Positions 35,554 through 45,794 are shown, counted from the stretch's first letter. The stretch: DNA of 64,000 nt from Ferriphaselus amnicola (GCF_000974685.2 NZ_AP018738.1:1488001-1552000); one strand, 5' to 3'. Program-made: numbers and translations. Notes: generated by a model not told the origin, from the letters alone.

Positions 35554-36645
35554 TCAGGATTTACTAATACTCATTTCCAACTGCCGGGCGAGGTACTCGG
35601 CTGCCTCATGGATGCCCGTGGGCTGCGCCACCCCAATCAGGGATGACGACCACAGCGTATGAAGTTGATCGGTCAGCGCGCCATTTTGCAAATGAGCATG
35701 CTCCACTTCCAGACACGGCACATGGCGTTCCAGCCACTCCACCAAATAGGGCGACTCTGGCCAATCTCGTCTAGCGGCATAAAGCACGGGAACACCCACG
35801 CAAGCGGCTTCGGCGAACGTACCGTAACCGGGCTTGGTCAGCACAGCATCGCATGAAGCCAGCAAGTCACTGAAGGACATCTCCAAAGTATCGAACGCGA
35901 TGGTGTCGCTACGCTCGACACCCCAAGCAGCCGGTACTAGCCAGCGAACTCCACTCAGTCTAGGCCAGCGCTCCATCGGCAGACGAAACTCCATGCCCCC
36001 CATTGCCACGAGGACGCAGCGCTCCCCCCGTTCAAGTTGCAGTCTCTGCGCCAACTCTGCCCGCAGAGCTCGACCCGGCGTGGCGATGCAAGCAACGCTA
36101 TGCAGATTGGGCAGATCGCTCATCGGCATCGCCGGCTGAATTCGCAAAAACGCCTCAGCTTGACCATAGGCATCGAGCATCTGGCGATGGATAACGTCAC
36201 TACCCACCAGCCCGCGACAATAGTGGCGATAGATGTCAGCCCAATTCAGTGAGCACATCGCAACGGCGCGCACCCCTGCCACCTTGGCCGCCGCCAAAGA
36301 CAGATACGGAACATTTGCGAGCAACAAATCGGGACTCAGTTCACGCATCGCCCGCGCCTCATGCGCCACTCGATCATCCCAGCCGGTGTGCCACGCTTTA
36401 TAAGCCGCATGACTCGCCTCGACCTGAACCTCGATGGCACTGACCATCTTCATGCCAAAATCGAGCGTTAGTGGGATGTGCAGGAACTCGCACTGAAAAC
36501 GCTGCGCCAGCAACGTAGGCGGAGCGCCGGTGCGCAGCGTGACTTTCAGATCGGGAATACGCCGCGCCAGCTCGTTGACTACCGGCGCGGTCTGACTGAC
36601 ATGACCGTAACCATGTGAGGAAATATCGACCAGAAGATGGGGCAT
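35554..36645 (-). CDS. Predicted glycosyltransferase, MurG-like GT-B fold
   Basis: A 363-residue cytoplasmic protein. The N-terminus (DISSHGYGHVSQTAPVVNEL) is the glycine/histidine loop of GT-B transferases, and the C-terminal LTKPGYGTFAEAACVGVPVLY is the nucleotide-sugar site seen in MurG and related enzymes. Donor and acceptor are unknown. It lies 24 bases downstream of a diguanylate cyclase gene's... neighbouring strand-mate (36670-38367 transcribes toward it), so the two probably share a transcript, and a c-di-GMP-linked polysaccharide is conceivable but unproven. Confidence 0.7.
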   Translation of the reverse strand: MPHLLVDISSHGYGHVSQTAPVVNELARRIPDLKVTLRTGAPPTLLAQRFQCEFLHIPLTLDFGMKMVSAIEVQVEASHAAYKAWHTGWDDRVAHEARAMRELSPDLLLANVPYLSLAAAKVAGVRAVAMCSLNWADIYRHYCRGLVGSDVIHRQMLDAYGQAEAFLRIQPAMPMSDLPNLHSVACIATPGRALRAELAQRLQLERGERCVLVAMGGMEFRLPMERWPRLSGVRWLVPAAWGVERSDTIAFDTLEMSFSDLLASCDAVLTKPGYGTFAEAACVGVPVLYAARRDWPESPYLVEWLERHVPCLEVEHAHLQNGALTDQLHTLWSSSLIGVAQPTGIHEAAEYLARQLEMSISKS

Positions 36646-36669
36646 ATCGTCAGAAACAGCGGCGTGCTG

Positions 36670-38367
36670 TCACTGGTAAAACTTATAGTTGTTTCGCCCA
36701 GACTCTTTAGCCATATATAGCGCGGCATCAGCATGCTTAATCATTTCTTCGCCATCCTGCCCATGGTCGGGATAGAGGCTGATGCCGATACTGAACGTGA
36801 CGATCAGTTCGCTCCCGCTGACTAGATGAGGCTCCGACATGGCCGTAATAATTTTATGCGCCACCCGCGCCACATCCTCTGCAGCCTCCACCTCCGTCAG
36901 CAGGACCAGGAACTCATCCCCACCTTGACGACAAACGGTATCCGTTTGACGGATGCAGGATAACAAGCGCTGCGCGACAGATTGGAGTAACTGGTCGCCC
37001 GCAAGATGCCCCATGGTGTCGTTGATAGTTTTGAATTTGTCTAGATCAAGGAACATCAAAGCGGCTCGTTTCCCACTACGTTGAGCGGCACGTAACTCTT
37101 GCCCTAAACGATCGGCAAATAACGCCCTATTAGGTAGCTTGGTCAATGAGTCGTAATGCGCAAGGAACTCGATCCTCTGTTCAGCTTCCTTGCGTTTGGT
37201 AATGTCTGAGAACAAGGCGATATAGTTGAGCACCTCACCCTTATGATTCTTCACCACGCCAATTGCCAACCACTGGGGATAGACCACCCCACTCTTCTTC
37301 CGATTCCATATTTCTCCGTGCCACTGCCCAGTGGTATCGATACTTGACCACATCTCACGGTAAAACGCGGCGGACTGCGTACCCGAACGTAGCAGCTTGG
37401 GATTGTTACCGATCGCCTCTTCTGCGGTATAGCCGGTGATGTCAGTAAACGCTGGATTGACCGCGACGATCCTACGATGCTCATCGGTGATCAAAATGCC
37501 CTCACCGCTACTGTGGAACATTCTACCGAATAGATCCAAGCGGGCATTCGCCTGCTGCAAGCTCTCCAGCAGCGCATTAAAGCTGCGCGCCATCTCGCCG
37601 ATGTCTGCATTTCGCTCGTCCACATCCGCACGCCTAGAAAGGTCTTGCTCTCGCTGAATCTCCGCCATCGCCAACTGCAACTTTCGAACCGGCTGAGCGA
37701 TATTCTTCACGATCAACACTCGCACAAACAACGAGATGATGATGGAAAGCACGATCTGGATAACAATGTGACCTAACCACAACCACTGCTTAATATTCTC
37801 CAGCTCAGCCTCTTCCCGCGACAAATCCACGATAACGCTGGCAGCACCGTTCACGCTACCCTCGGTCGTGTTATGGCAAGAAAGACAGTTGGTTCCCTTG
37901 AAGTTGGTGAGTGCGATGAAGGGCACGACCACGCGCAGCCGAGGTAAACCGCCATCGGCGTCCAAGCGTTTGAACTGCACTTTGCCCGTTCGCAGCACCT
38001 CACGATCCATCTCATCGACCGCCCGCTCTTCAGGCAACCCCGGCCCAAATTGCTCAACGACACTTTTACCACGAATGATGCGTAGCTCTTGAATGCCCTC
38101 CGATTGCTGCATCTTGCTTAACAACAACTGGCGATTCGCTGGATCCGATATCCCACCGGTCAGCATCAATAGGTTCATACCATTGATCAGCCCATCGGCG
38201 GTCTCATCGGCTCGCGCTTCTGCTGTTCGTGCAATTTCCGCCTCAAAGCGGGCGATCACCCACTCCATCGAAACCAGAAAAATAATGATCAGAGTACCCT
38301 GAATCAAAATGTGCAGCTTGGTCTGCACACCCAGAGAATTCCATCGCTTAATTGCAAGACCCAGCAT
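36670..38367 (-). CDS. Diguanylate cyclase with a periplasmic CxxCH haem site, HAMP and PAS
   Basis: A 565-residue membrane sensor. Two hydrophobic helices (about 18-38 and 192-215) flank a periplasmic domain that ends with a c-type haem motif, Cys161-Cys164-His165 (NCLSCHN). HAMP, PAS (about 290-400) and GGDEF follow. The GGDEF motif is intact at 482-486, with an RxxD inhibitory site (RQTD) five residues before. The architecture recalls haem-containing sensor domains of Geobacter, which report redox potential or gases. It should make c-di-GMP in response to a periplasmic haem signal. Confidence 0.88.
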   Translation of the reverse strand: MLGLAIKRWNSLGVQTKLHILIQGTLIIIFLVSMEWVIARFEAEIARTAEARADETADGLINGMNLLMLTGGISDPANRQLLLSKMQQSEGIQELRIIRGKSVVEQFGPGLPEERAVDEMDREVLRTGKVQFKRLDADGGLPRLRVVVPFIALTNFKGTNCLSCHNTTEGSVNGAASVIVDLSREEAELENIKQWLWLGHIVIQIVLSIIISLFVRVLIVKNIAQPVRKLQLAMAEIQREQDLSRRADVDERNADIGEMARSFNALLESLQQANARLDLFGRMFHSSGEGILITDEHRRIVAVNPAFTDITGYTAEEAIGNNPKLLRSGTQSAAFYREMWSSIDTTGQWHGEIWNRKKSGVVYPQWLAIGVVKNHKGEVLNYIALFSDITKRKEAEQRIEFLAHYDSLTKLPNRALFADRLGQELRAAQRSGKRAALMFLDLDKFKTINDTMGHLAGDQLLQSVAQRLLSCIRQTDTVCRQGGDEFLVLLTEVEAAEDVARVAHKIITAMSEPHLVSGSELIVTFSIGISLYPDHGQDGEEMIKHADAALYMAKESGRNNYKFYQ

Positions 38368-38409
38368 ATTTACCCCTTAAGCTGACATCCGAACATCGAA
38401 TGAGAACCA

Positions 38410-38955
38410 CTAAAGCTTGATGAAATGCTCACGGTAATGCTTCATTTCGTTGATAGATTCGTAAATGTCGGCCAACGCCTCGTGCTTGCCGTGTTTTTTC
38501 AATCCTTGTGCCACTTCCGGCTTCCAGCGACGGGCTAGTTCTTTGAGTGTGCTGACGTCGAGATTGCGATAGTGGAAATAGTCTTCTAATGCAGGCATCC
38601 AACGCGCCATGAAACGGCGATCTTGGCAAATGGAGTTGCCGCACATCGGCGAAGTCCGCGCGGGCACATACTCTTTAAGGAACGCCAGCATCTGCACTTC
38701 GACCTCAGCCTCGCTCAACGCGGAAGCCTTCACCTTATCGATCAGGCCTGATTTTCCGTGAGTGGACTTGTTCCAGTTATCCATACCATCCAGCACCGCG
38801 TCCGACTGATGCACTACCAGCACCGGCGCTTCGGCGACTGTTTCCAGATTGCCGTCAGTGATCACCATGGCGATCTCGATGATGCGGTCGTTTTCTGGGG
38901 AAAGACCGGTCATTTCCATATCCAGCCATATTAGATGATTCTGATTCTGTGCCAT
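38410..38955 (-). CDS. orn: Oligoribonuclease
   Basis: A 181-residue DEDDh 3'-5' exoribonuclease that degrades RNA dinucleotides, including pGpG from c-di-GMP breakdown. Motifs are WLDMEMTGL (Exo I), [11 protein letters not shown] (Exo II) and the [11 protein letters not shown] region (Exo III). The start at 38955 gives the family N-terminus [12 protein letters not shown]; a 22-codon extension is not family-like. It is divergent from the M48 protease gene, 74 bases away. Confidence 0.96.
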   Translation of the reverse strand: MAQNQNHLIWLDMEMTGLSPENDRIIEIAMVITDGNLETVAEAPVLVVHQSDAVLDGMDNWNKSTHGKSGLIDKVKASALSEAEVEVQMLAFLKEYVPARTSPMCGNSICQDRRFMARWMPALEDYFHYRNLDVSTLKELARRWKPEVAQGLKKHGKHEALADIYESINEMKHYREHFIKL

Positions 38956-39029
38956 AATCTGCCGCCCTGAGTAAAAAATGTTCGGCGCGTATTGTGGCAT
39001 AAGCCCATCCGCCGCGACCACGGAATTCC

Positions 39030-40310
39030 ATGACTGCCTCCCAATTCTCGCTATTGTTTGTCATTGCCCTGCTGCTCACGACTGGCGCAAAACTATGGCT
39101 AGCACGCCGTCATCTGGCGCATGTCACCCGTAACCGCGCTGCGGTGCCCGTTGTTTTTCAGGAACGTATCACACTGGACGCCCACCAAAAGGCGGCCGAC
39201 TACACCGCAGCCAAGACCCAACTTGCCCTGTTCGCCAGCAGTTTCGATGGTTTAGTGCTGCTCGCCTTCACCTTGGGCGGCGGCATCCAGTTCATTGCTG
39301 ATTTCTGGCAAAGTCGATTCGACTCGCCCATCGCACTGGGCATGGCCATCATCGTTTCCGTGATGATGCTGACCTCTCTGTTGGAAATGCCGTTCGGTCT
39401 GTATCGCACCTTCGTCATCGAATCCCACTTCGGCTTCAACAAAATGACATTCGCGCTGTACTTGGTCGATGCCCTCAAAGGGACGCTGATCGGCGCTGTG
39501 CTCGGCCTGCCGCTGCTCTACGGCGTATTGTGGCTGATGGATCGCATGGGCGAAGACTGGTGGCTGTACGTATGGACGGTGTGGGTGACCTTTAACCTTT
39601 TGATCTTGTTCATCTACCCCAGCTTCATCGCACCACTGTTCAACAAGTTTCAGCCCATGCAGGACGAGGTGCTGAAATCACGCATCGAGGCGCTGCTAGC
39701 CAAGTGTGGATTCACCAGCAGCGGGCTATTCGTGATGGACGGCTCGCGCCGCAGCTCGCACGGCAACGCCTATTTCACCGGCTTCGGAAAAACCAAGCGC
39801 ATCGTGTTCTTCGACACCTTGCTGCAACGCCTGTCGCCGTCCGAGATCGAGGCCGTTCTGGCACATGAACTCGGTCACTTCAAGCGCCGCCATGTGGTAC
39901 AACGTATCGTGCTGACGTTCGCACTCAGCCTCGTCTTTTTGTGGGTATTGGCGCAACTGATGCACTCGGATTGGTTCTATCTGGGCTTGGGTGTCACCCC
40001 TTCGTCAAGCTCAGGACAGGCAGCCTCCACGGCGCTGGCATTGCTGCTGTTCTTCATGGTGATGCCGATGTTCAGCTTCTTGCTACACCCACTGTCTTCG
40101 GCTTTTTCACGCCGCCACGAGTTCCAGGCCGATGCTTACGCTGCTGCCCAGACTAATGCACGAGACCTCAGCAGCGCACTGGTCAAACTGTATCAGGACA
40201 ACGCAGCCACGCTGACCCCCGACCCGCTCTACTCCACGTTCTACGATTCGCACCCGCCCGCGCTGGCACGCATCGCCCATCTACAAACCTTACAAGGAGA
40301 ATCGATATGA
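39030..40310 (+). CDS. M48 family (Ste24-like) membrane metalloprotease
   Basis: A 426-residue zinc protease of the CAAX-prenyl-protease/Ste24 type, with several membrane helices, the zinc motif HELGH at 279-283, and the third ligand region in [11 protein letters not shown]. It is expected to cleave membrane proteins as quality control. Codons for about residues 323-331 (SSSSGQ) lie in a short REP-like repeat inserted in frame. It overlaps the next gene by 4 bases (ATGA). Confidence 0.92.
   Translation: MTASQFSLLFVIALLLTTGAKLWLARRHLAHVTRNRAAVPVVFQERITLDAHQKAADYTAAKTQLALFASSFDGLVLLAFTLGGGIQFIADFWQSRFDSPIALGMAIIVSVMMLTSLLEMPFGLYRTFVIESHFGFNKMTFALYLVDALKGTLIGAVLGLPLLYGVLWLMDRMGEDWWLYVWTVWVTFNLLILFIYPSFIAPLFNKFQPMQDEVLKSRIEALLAKCGFTSSGLFVMDGSRRSSHGNAYFTGFGKTKRIVFFDTLLQRLSPSEIEAVLAHELGHFKRRHVVQRIVLTFALSLVFLWVLAQLMHSDWFYLGLGVTPSSSSGQAASTALALLLFFMVMPMFSFLLHPLSSAFSRRHEFQADAYAAAQTNARDLSSALVKLYQDNAATLTPDPLYSTFYDSHPPALARIAHLQTLQGESI
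39997..40021 (-). repeat. REP-like short repeat, copy 2, inside the M48 protease gene
   Basis: CCCTTCGTCAAGCTCAGGAC is nearly the reverse complement of copy 1 at 5631-5657. It is read in frame as PSSSSGQ within a loop of the protease. Confidence 0.65.
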
Positions 40311-40612
40311 GACTGCTCACCGCTTTGATGTTCATGGCTCTGGCAAGCACAGCAATAGCCAACCCCTTCCCCAATGGCAATGCCGACACCGGCAAAAAAC
40401 TGTTCGACAAGAACAAGTGCTCCAGTTGCCACGTCGCCATGCTGGGCGGTGATGGCAGCGCGATCTTTACCCGTCCGAATCGCAAGGTCGGCACAGCGCA
40501 GCAGATGCTGACGCAGATGGAGGCCTGCTCTGCCGCTGCTGGCATCACGCTGTCGGCAGACGATAAGCAGCACCTCGGCGCTTACCTCAACCGTTATTAC
40601 AACTTCAAGTGA
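40307..40612 (+). CDS. Small periplasmic c-type cytochrome
   Basis: A 101-residue monohaem cytochrome c with a signal peptide (about 1-18) and the haem motif Cys38-Ser-Ser-Cys41-His42 after NADTGKKLFDKNK. The C-terminal segment ADDKQHLGAYLNRYY is typical of class I cytochromes. Its ATG overlaps the protease stop (ATGA), and its stop overlaps the rsgA start (GTGA). An electron-transfer role is inferred; the partner is unknown. Confidence 0.88.
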   Translation: MRLLTALMFMALASTAIANPFPNGNADTGKKLFDKNKCSSCHVAMLGGDGSAIFTRPNRKVGTAQQMLTQMEACSAAAGITLSADDKQHLGAYLNRYYNFK

Positions 40613-41505
40613 GTCAGCCCATCCTCGGCCAGATCGTCGCCGCTTTCGGTCGCCAATATCTGGTCAAACTGCCGGATGGCGAAGCGATCGCCTGTGTGCC
40701 GCGCGGAAAAAAAAGTGAGGCCGTATGTGGCGATCAGGTCGAGATCCAGCGCACGGCGGCAGCCACGTCCGATCAATCCACCGGCTCGCAAGGGGTGATC
40801 GACCGCATCTTGCCTCGTACAAGTCTGCTGCATCGCTCCGATGCCTTCCGTGAAAAATTGATTGCCGCCAACGTGACGCAAATCGTCATCGTCGTCGCCA
40901 GCGAGCCCTCATTCAGCGACGAACTGCTAACGCGCTGCCTAATCGCCGCACAAGATCAAGACCTGAATGTACTGATCGTGCTCAACAAGTGTGACCTGGC
41001 CGAAGCAGCTGCAGCCGCTCGCGTCCGACTGGAGCCGTATCGCGCCATCGGCTATCGCATCGTGGAACTGACTGCGCTCGAAAACGCTGCACCGCTGCTA
41101 CCGCTACTGCAAGGTCATCAAAGCGTACTAGTCGGTCAGTCCGGCATGGGAAAATCCACTCTTATCAACGCCCTGCTGCCGGATGCTCAAGCCGCCACTC
41201 GCGAGATCTCGACAGCGCTAGATTCCGGCAAGCACACAACCACCCACGCAAAGCTATACCGGCTGGATGCGCAGAGTAGCTTAATCGACTGTCCCGGCGT
41301 ACAAGCGTTCGGCCTGCATCACTTGGACAAAACCGACATCGCGGCTGGATTCGTGGAGTTTTCGCCCTATCGTGGACAGTGCCGCTTCTATAACTGCCGT
41401 CATCAGACGGAACCGGGCTGTGCGCTGACCGAGGCGGTCAAGCAAGGAAAGATAGACGCGCGCCGCTTGCAGTTGTTTCAGAGCATCAGCGGCGCGCAGA
41501 GATAA
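40609..41505 (+). CDS. rsgA: Ribosome small-subunit GTPase RsgA
   Basis: A 298-residue circularly permuted GTPase that helps mature the 30S subunit. Motif order is G4 (NKCD), G1 (GQSGMGKST), G3 (DCPGVQ), with an N-terminal OB fold and a C-terminal zinc-finger (CRFYNCRH and a later Cys). It starts with GTG, overlapping the cytochrome stop by 4 bases, so translation is coupled. Its stop codon directly abuts the stop of the opposite gene. Confidence 0.95.
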   Translation: MSQPILGQIVAAFGRQYLVKLPDGEAIACVPRGKKSEAVCGDQVEIQRTAAATSDQSTGSQGVIDRILPRTSLLHRSDAFREKLIAANVTQIVIVVASEPSFSDELLTRCLIAAQDQDLNVLIVLNKCDLAEAAAAARVRLEPYRAIGYRIVELTALENAAPLLPLLQGHQSVLVGQSGMGKSTLINALLPDAQAATREISTALDSGKHTTTHAKLYRLDAQSSLIDCPGVQAFGLHHLDKTDIAAGFVEFSPYRGQCRFYNCRHQTEPGCALTEAVKQGKIDARRLQLFQSISGAQR

Positions 41506-41970
41506 TCAGGACATGTAGCGCGCGTAAAGTTTCGCTAGCGCACTGGTGACGTGCATCGATGCACGCGAATATTCGCCCGTAGTCAGCATAATGCGAGCCT
41601 GTTCCTTATCGCCAGTGAGCGCCTCTCTCAACACATTGGCCGCACAGCGATGGAAGGTTGCGTGATCATCTCGCAATTTCAAGAACAACATACTGTCCTC
41701 ATAGTTGCGGCCGCCTTCACCGTGGATCCACTTGCCCAACACGCACTGGTCGTCGCGCCCGATGACATCAGGATCTAGCTGTTCGGTGCTGGTACCGTCA
41801 ATCACGGCTGACAAGCGCATCTTCCACTTCATGTGAGCATCGATCGCCGTCTTGAAGTTCAGGCCTCCGAACTCTTCCTTACCAGCATCGAACACCAACT
41901 CACCCGACATGTCAGAGCTTGCTGGATTCCCGCCACCGCCAAGTTTCTTCAACCAATCAAAAATACGCAT
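41506..41970 (-). CDS. Stand-alone CZB (chemoreceptor zinc-binding) domain protein
   Basis: A 154-residue soluble protein consisting mainly of a CZB domain. The expected zinc ligands are His46 (AHMKWK), Cys76 (in DDQCVLGKWIHGEG), His103 and His107 (DDHATFH). CZB domains regulate chemoreceptors and diguanylate cyclases such as E. coli DgcZ by sensing zinc; here the domain has no effector attached. A short Gly-rich N-terminal region (LKKLGGGGNP) precedes it. The start at 41970 has a purine-rich ribosome-binding site. Confidence 0.9.
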   Translation of the reverse strand: MRIFDWLKKLGGGGNPASSDMSGELVFDAGKEEFGGLNFKTAIDAHMKWKMRLSAVIDGTSTEQLDPDVIGRDDQCVLGKWIHGEGGRNYEDSMLFLKLRDDHATFHRCAANVLREALTGDKEQARIMLTTGEYSRASMHVTSALAKLYARYMS

Positions 41971-42114
41971 CGCTATCCCCTCACCTCGTTGACCTCCGGC
42001 TCCTGAAGTTATCATTCAGGATTACTCCTAGTGAGTGTAAAGGTGAAGATTCCAGCGGTCAATCGTAATAGAGCGCGCACCCAGCCCCTCGCTATCGCGT
42101 AAAATCGCCAACCT

Positions 42115-44070
42115 TTGCTGCCGACGACGCTCACCTTGATTTCGCCTGAAAAACTTTCTAGCTTGTTCGACCCAGAGGGTGCGCTGGCAGCACACATCAG
42201 CGGCTTCCGCCCACGTGCGCAACAGCTCGAATTGGCGCAAGCCATCTTGTCTGCGATCCAGAGCAACGGTCAACTCATCGCCGAGGCAGGTACGGGTACT
42301 GGCAAGACTTTTGCCTACCTCGTCCCCGCATTATTGGCAGGCGGCAAGGTCATCATTTCCACCGGCACCAAGAACCTGCAAGACCAGCTATTCCAGAAAG
42401 ACTTGCCCACAGTGCGCGATGCACTGCAAGCGCCGGTATCCGTGGCGCTGCTCAAAGGGCGATCCAACTACGTCTGCCATTACCATCTGGCGCGTGCCCA
42501 GTCGGATGGCCGATTCGCTACGCGCGAGGACGTGCGCCATCTGGGTAAGATCGCACAGTATGCGAAGATCACCCAATCCGGCGACAAGAGCGGATTGGCC
42601 GACGTGCCGGAGAACGCGCCAGTGTGGATGCAAGTCACCTCGACGCGCGATAACTGCCTAGGTCAGGAGTGCCCGCAGCATGAGGATTGTTTCGTGCTCA
42701 AGGCGCGCAAAGAAGCGATGAAGGCCGACGTGGTGGTGGTCAACCATCACCTATTCTTTGCCGATGTGATGCTACGCGACGAAGGCGTGGCGGAACTCCT
42801 GCCCGCCTGCAACACCGTCATCTTCGATGAGGCGCACCAGCTACCGGAAACCGCAAGTCTGTTCTTCGGTGAAAGCATCTCAACCTCGCAACTGATGGAC
42901 TTGGCACGCGATGCTCGGCTGGAAGCCGCAACCTCAGCCAAGGACTTTTTACCGTTGCCGCTGGCCGCCGACGCACTGGACAAAGCCGCGCGCGATTTGC
43001 GACTGGTATTCAAAAAAGAAGGTCGTCTAGCCGCCATCGCCACGGAAAGTTTCAAGGACTTTTCGCCCGCACTGAAAACACTGAACGAAAAACTGAACCA
43101 TCTCGCCGGACTGCTGGAAAAACAAGCCGAGCGCAGCGAAGGTCTGGAGAGTTGCTGGCAACGCGCACAAGCTTTGGCGCAGCAACTGAAGCAATGGCAA
43201 GACGGCGACGTGCCTGACAAGGTGCGCTGGCTGGAGATCTTCCACCACTCCATGCAGCTCAACACTACGCCGCTTTCGATCGCCGAAATCTTCGCCAAGC
43301 AGATCGATGGCCATCCGCGCGCGTGGATCTTCACCTCGGCCACACTGGCGGTGAAGCAGGATTTCGGTCATTACCAAGCCGAGATGGGTTTGCTGGAAGC
43401 GCGTACCGAGTGCTGGGACAGCCCGTTCAATTATCAGGAACAAGCGCTGCTCTACGTACCGCCAGCCCTGCCGGAGCCGAACAGCGAAGGCTACACCGAG
43501 GCGGTGGTACAAGCCGCCCTGCCCTTGATCGAAGCCAGCAAGGGACGTGCATTCCTGCTATTCACTAGCCTGCGTGCCATGCAGCGCGCCTACGAAATCT
43601 TGGTCGCCGAGTTTGACCGCAAAAATCTGAAATACCCACTGATGATGCAAGGAGATGGCTCGCGCAACGAGCTGTTGTCGCGCTTCCGCGAGCATGGCAA
43701 TGCGGTGCTGCTGGGCAGCCAATCGTTCTGGGAGGGCGTAGATGTGCGCGGCGAAGCGCTGTCACTGGTGGTGATCGACAAGCTGCCGTTCGCGCCGCCG
43801 GACGATCCGGTATTGGCAGCGCGCATCGCGGAGCTGAACAAGCAAGGTCGCAACGCCTTCATGGAGTACCAGTTGCCGCGCACCGTGATCAACCTCAAGC
43901 AAGGTGCTGGGCGCTTGATCCGCGACGAAACGGATCGCGGCGTACTGATGATCTGCGACCCGCGCTTGATCTCAAAACACTACGGCAAGCGCATCTGGCA
44001 AAGCCTGCCACCTTTCAAGCGCACGCGAGAAGAAGCCGTGGCTGTGGCATTTTTTGATGTACCGAATTGA
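42115..44070 (+). CDS. DinG/YoaA-like ATP-dependent DNA helicase
   Basis: A 651-residue XPD-like superfamily 2 helicase. The Walker A motif is EAGTGTGKT, the DEAH box is FDEAHQLPET, and cysteines that ligate the 4Fe-4S cluster are visible (NYVCHYH, CLGQECPQHEDC). Motif VI is QGAGRLIRDETDRG. It acts in replication-linked DNA repair. The start is a TTG with no ATG nearby, so the exact N-terminus is uncertain. It ends two bases from the opposite-strand regulator. Confidence 0.9.
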   Translation: MLPTTLTLISPEKLSSLFDPEGALAAHISGFRPRAQQLELAQAILSAIQSNGQLIAEAGTGTGKTFAYLVPALLAGGKVIISTGTKNLQDQLFQKDLPTVRDALQAPVSVALLKGRSNYVCHYHLARAQSDGRFATREDVRHLGKIAQYAKITQSGDKSGLADVPENAPVWMQVTSTRDNCLGQECPQHEDCFVLKARKEAMKADVVVVNHHLFFADVMLRDEGVAELLPACNTVIFDEAHQLPETASLFFGESISTSQLMDLARDARLEAATSAKDFLPLPLAADALDKAARDLRLVFKKEGRLAAIATESFKDFSPALKTLNEKLNHLAGLLEKQAERSEGLESCWQRAQALAQQLKQWQDGDVPDKVRWLEIFHHSMQLNTTPLSIAEIFAKQIDGHPRAWIFTSATLAVKQDFGHYQAEMGLLEARTECWDSPFNYQEQALLYVPPALPEPNSEGYTEAVVQAALPLIEASKGRAFLLFTSLRAMQRAYEILVAEFDRKNLKYPLMMQGDGSRNELLSRFREHGNAVLLGSQSFWEGVDVRGEALSLVVIDKLPFAPPDDPVLAARIAELNKQGRNAFMEYQLPRTVINLKQGAGRLIRDETDRGVLMICDPRLISKHYGKRIWQSLPPFKRTREEAVAVAFFDVPN

Positions 44071-44072
44071 GA

Positions 44073-45794
44073 TCAGGCAATGTTGCCGTGCTCGCTCTGC
44101 CAGACCCTAATCCAGTCCAACACCTGCTCGCCCGGCATGGGTCGGGCGATGCCGAACCCTTGAGCAAAATCACAGCCTAGTTCCAACAGCTTGGCGGCGT
44201 GTTCCGCCGTTTCCACCCCTTCGGCTACCACCTTGCGTCTAAACACCTTGGCCAATTGTATGATGCCACCGATGATGGCTTGGTCTTCGCTATCGTGCAG
44301 CATATCGCGTACAAAACTTTGATCGACCTTGAGCGTGCTCACCGGTAGTTTCTTTAGATAAGCCAAGGATGAGTAACCCGTACCAAAGTCATCGAGCGCA
44401 AACGTAATGCCCAAACTATCCACTGTGTTGCGAATAATCTGAGCACCCCGAATGATCTCCAATGCTGCGGTTTCCAATATCTCCATTTCGATGGAGATCG
44501 CTGGCACATCAGGATAGCGTGCCAGTATCTCGCGGATATGCTCGACGAACTCGGCTTGCTGCATCTGCCGGGCCGCCACATTGACACTCACTGGAATGGT
44601 AAATCCAGCGAGCTGCCATTGCCTAATCTGCGCCAGAGCGTGATCCAGCACCCACTCTCCGACTTCGACGATCAGATCTGTCGATTCAACCAAGGGTAAG
44701 AATTCATAAGGTCCGACTAGGCCACGCTCTGGATGTTGCCAGCGCAATAGTGCTTCCATACCAATCACTTCGCCGCTGCGCAGACTAACTTTGGGTTGGT
44801 AGTACAAACAGAATTCCTGATTATGAAGCGCCTCTTTGACTCGCTCCTGCTCACGGTAACGTTGCTGAATCTGATGATCCAGCTTATTGTCATAAAGGTG
44901 GAAGCGATTACGACCGCGCTGTTTGGCTTCATACATCGCCGCGTCTGCGTGACGCAACAAAGCATCACCATCGGCCTCGTCCAATGGAAAAACGGTCAGA
45001 CCGATACTGGCCGACACCGTCAGCTCCAGATTCTGCACCGTGAAAGGTAAGGCCACCGCCTTCAGGATACGATCCACTGCTGGCTCGACCTCGTTCAGGT
45101 CGCGCAAACTTGAAAGCAAAATGATGAACTCGTCGCCACCTATGCGTGCCACCGTATCACCCGCCCGCACCGCCTCACCCAATCTACCCGCCATCGCCAC
45201 CAGCAGATCATCCCCTACGTTATGGCCATAACGATCATTGATCGGCTTAAAATCATCCAGATCCATAAAGCAGACCGCCAACAAACTGTCATTCCGCCTA
45301 ACCTGCGCCATGCCCTGTTGTAAGCGATCAAGCATCAACGAACGGTTGGGTAGGTGAGTGAGCACATCGAAGTTAGCCAGATTCACCAATCGCTCCTCGG
45401 CCCGCTTCAAATTGACGTGAATCGCAACGCGGGCGCAAACGATGGGGAGGCTGAACGGCTTGGTGATGTAGTCCACTGCGCCAACCTGGAACCCCAACTC
45501 CTGATCGCGATTGGAAGTCTTGGCGGTGACGAAGATCACTGGAATGTGACTACTGAGTGGATTCTCCTTGATTCTCCGGCACACTTCATAACCATTCATG
45601 TCAGGCATCATCACATCCAGCAGAATGATATCCGGAGGCATTTTTTCGATCAGTGCCAGCGCTTCACTGCCCGAGGTAGCAAACTGAACGTCGAAATCAC
45701 GCTCCAATGCCTCACTCAGAATTTCAATGTTAAGCGGCAGATCGTCAACCACCAACACTCGCGCCCGCACGGTTACCAAGTTTTCCACGCTCAC
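44073..45794 (-). CDS. Response regulator with REC, GGDEF and EAL domains
   Basis: A 573-residue cytoplasmic c-di-GMP enzyme. The receiver has the phospho-acceptor Asp60 in [16 protein letters not shown] is intact at 219-223 with an RxxD site (RAGD) five residues before, and EAL (347-349), DDFGTGYSS and AEGVET are intact. Its start overlaps the stop of the hybrid kinase (ATGA), so the kinase is the likely phosphodonor. Net cyclase or phosphodiesterase output cannot be predicted. Confidence 0.94.
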   Translation of the reverse strand: MSVENLVTVRARVLVVDDLPLNIEILSEALERDFDVQFATSGSEALALIEKMPPDIILLDVMMPDMNGYEVCRRIKENPLSSHIPVIFVTAKTSNRDQELGFQVGAVDYITKPFSLPIVCARVAIHVNLKRAEERLVNLANFDVLTHLPNRSLMLDRLQQGMAQVRRNDSLLAVCFMDLDDFKPINDRYGHNVGDDLLVAMAGRLGEAVRAGDTVARIGGDEFIILLSSLRDLNEVEPAVDRILKAVALPFTVQNLELTVSASIGLTVFPLDEADGDALLRHADAAMYEAKQRGRNRFHLYDNKLDHQIQQRYREQERVKEALHNQEFCLYYQPKVSLRSGEVIGMEALLRWQHPERGLVGPYEFLPLVESTDLIVEVGEWVLDHALAQIRQWQLAGFTIPVSVNVAARQMQQAEFVEHIREILARYPDVPAISIEMEILETAALEIIRGAQIIRNTVDSLGITFALDDFGTGYSSLAYLKKLPVSTLKVDQSFVRDMLHDSEDQAIIGGIIQLAKVFRRKVVAEGVETAEHAAKLLELGCDFAQGFGIARPMPGEQVLDWIRVWQSEHGNIA

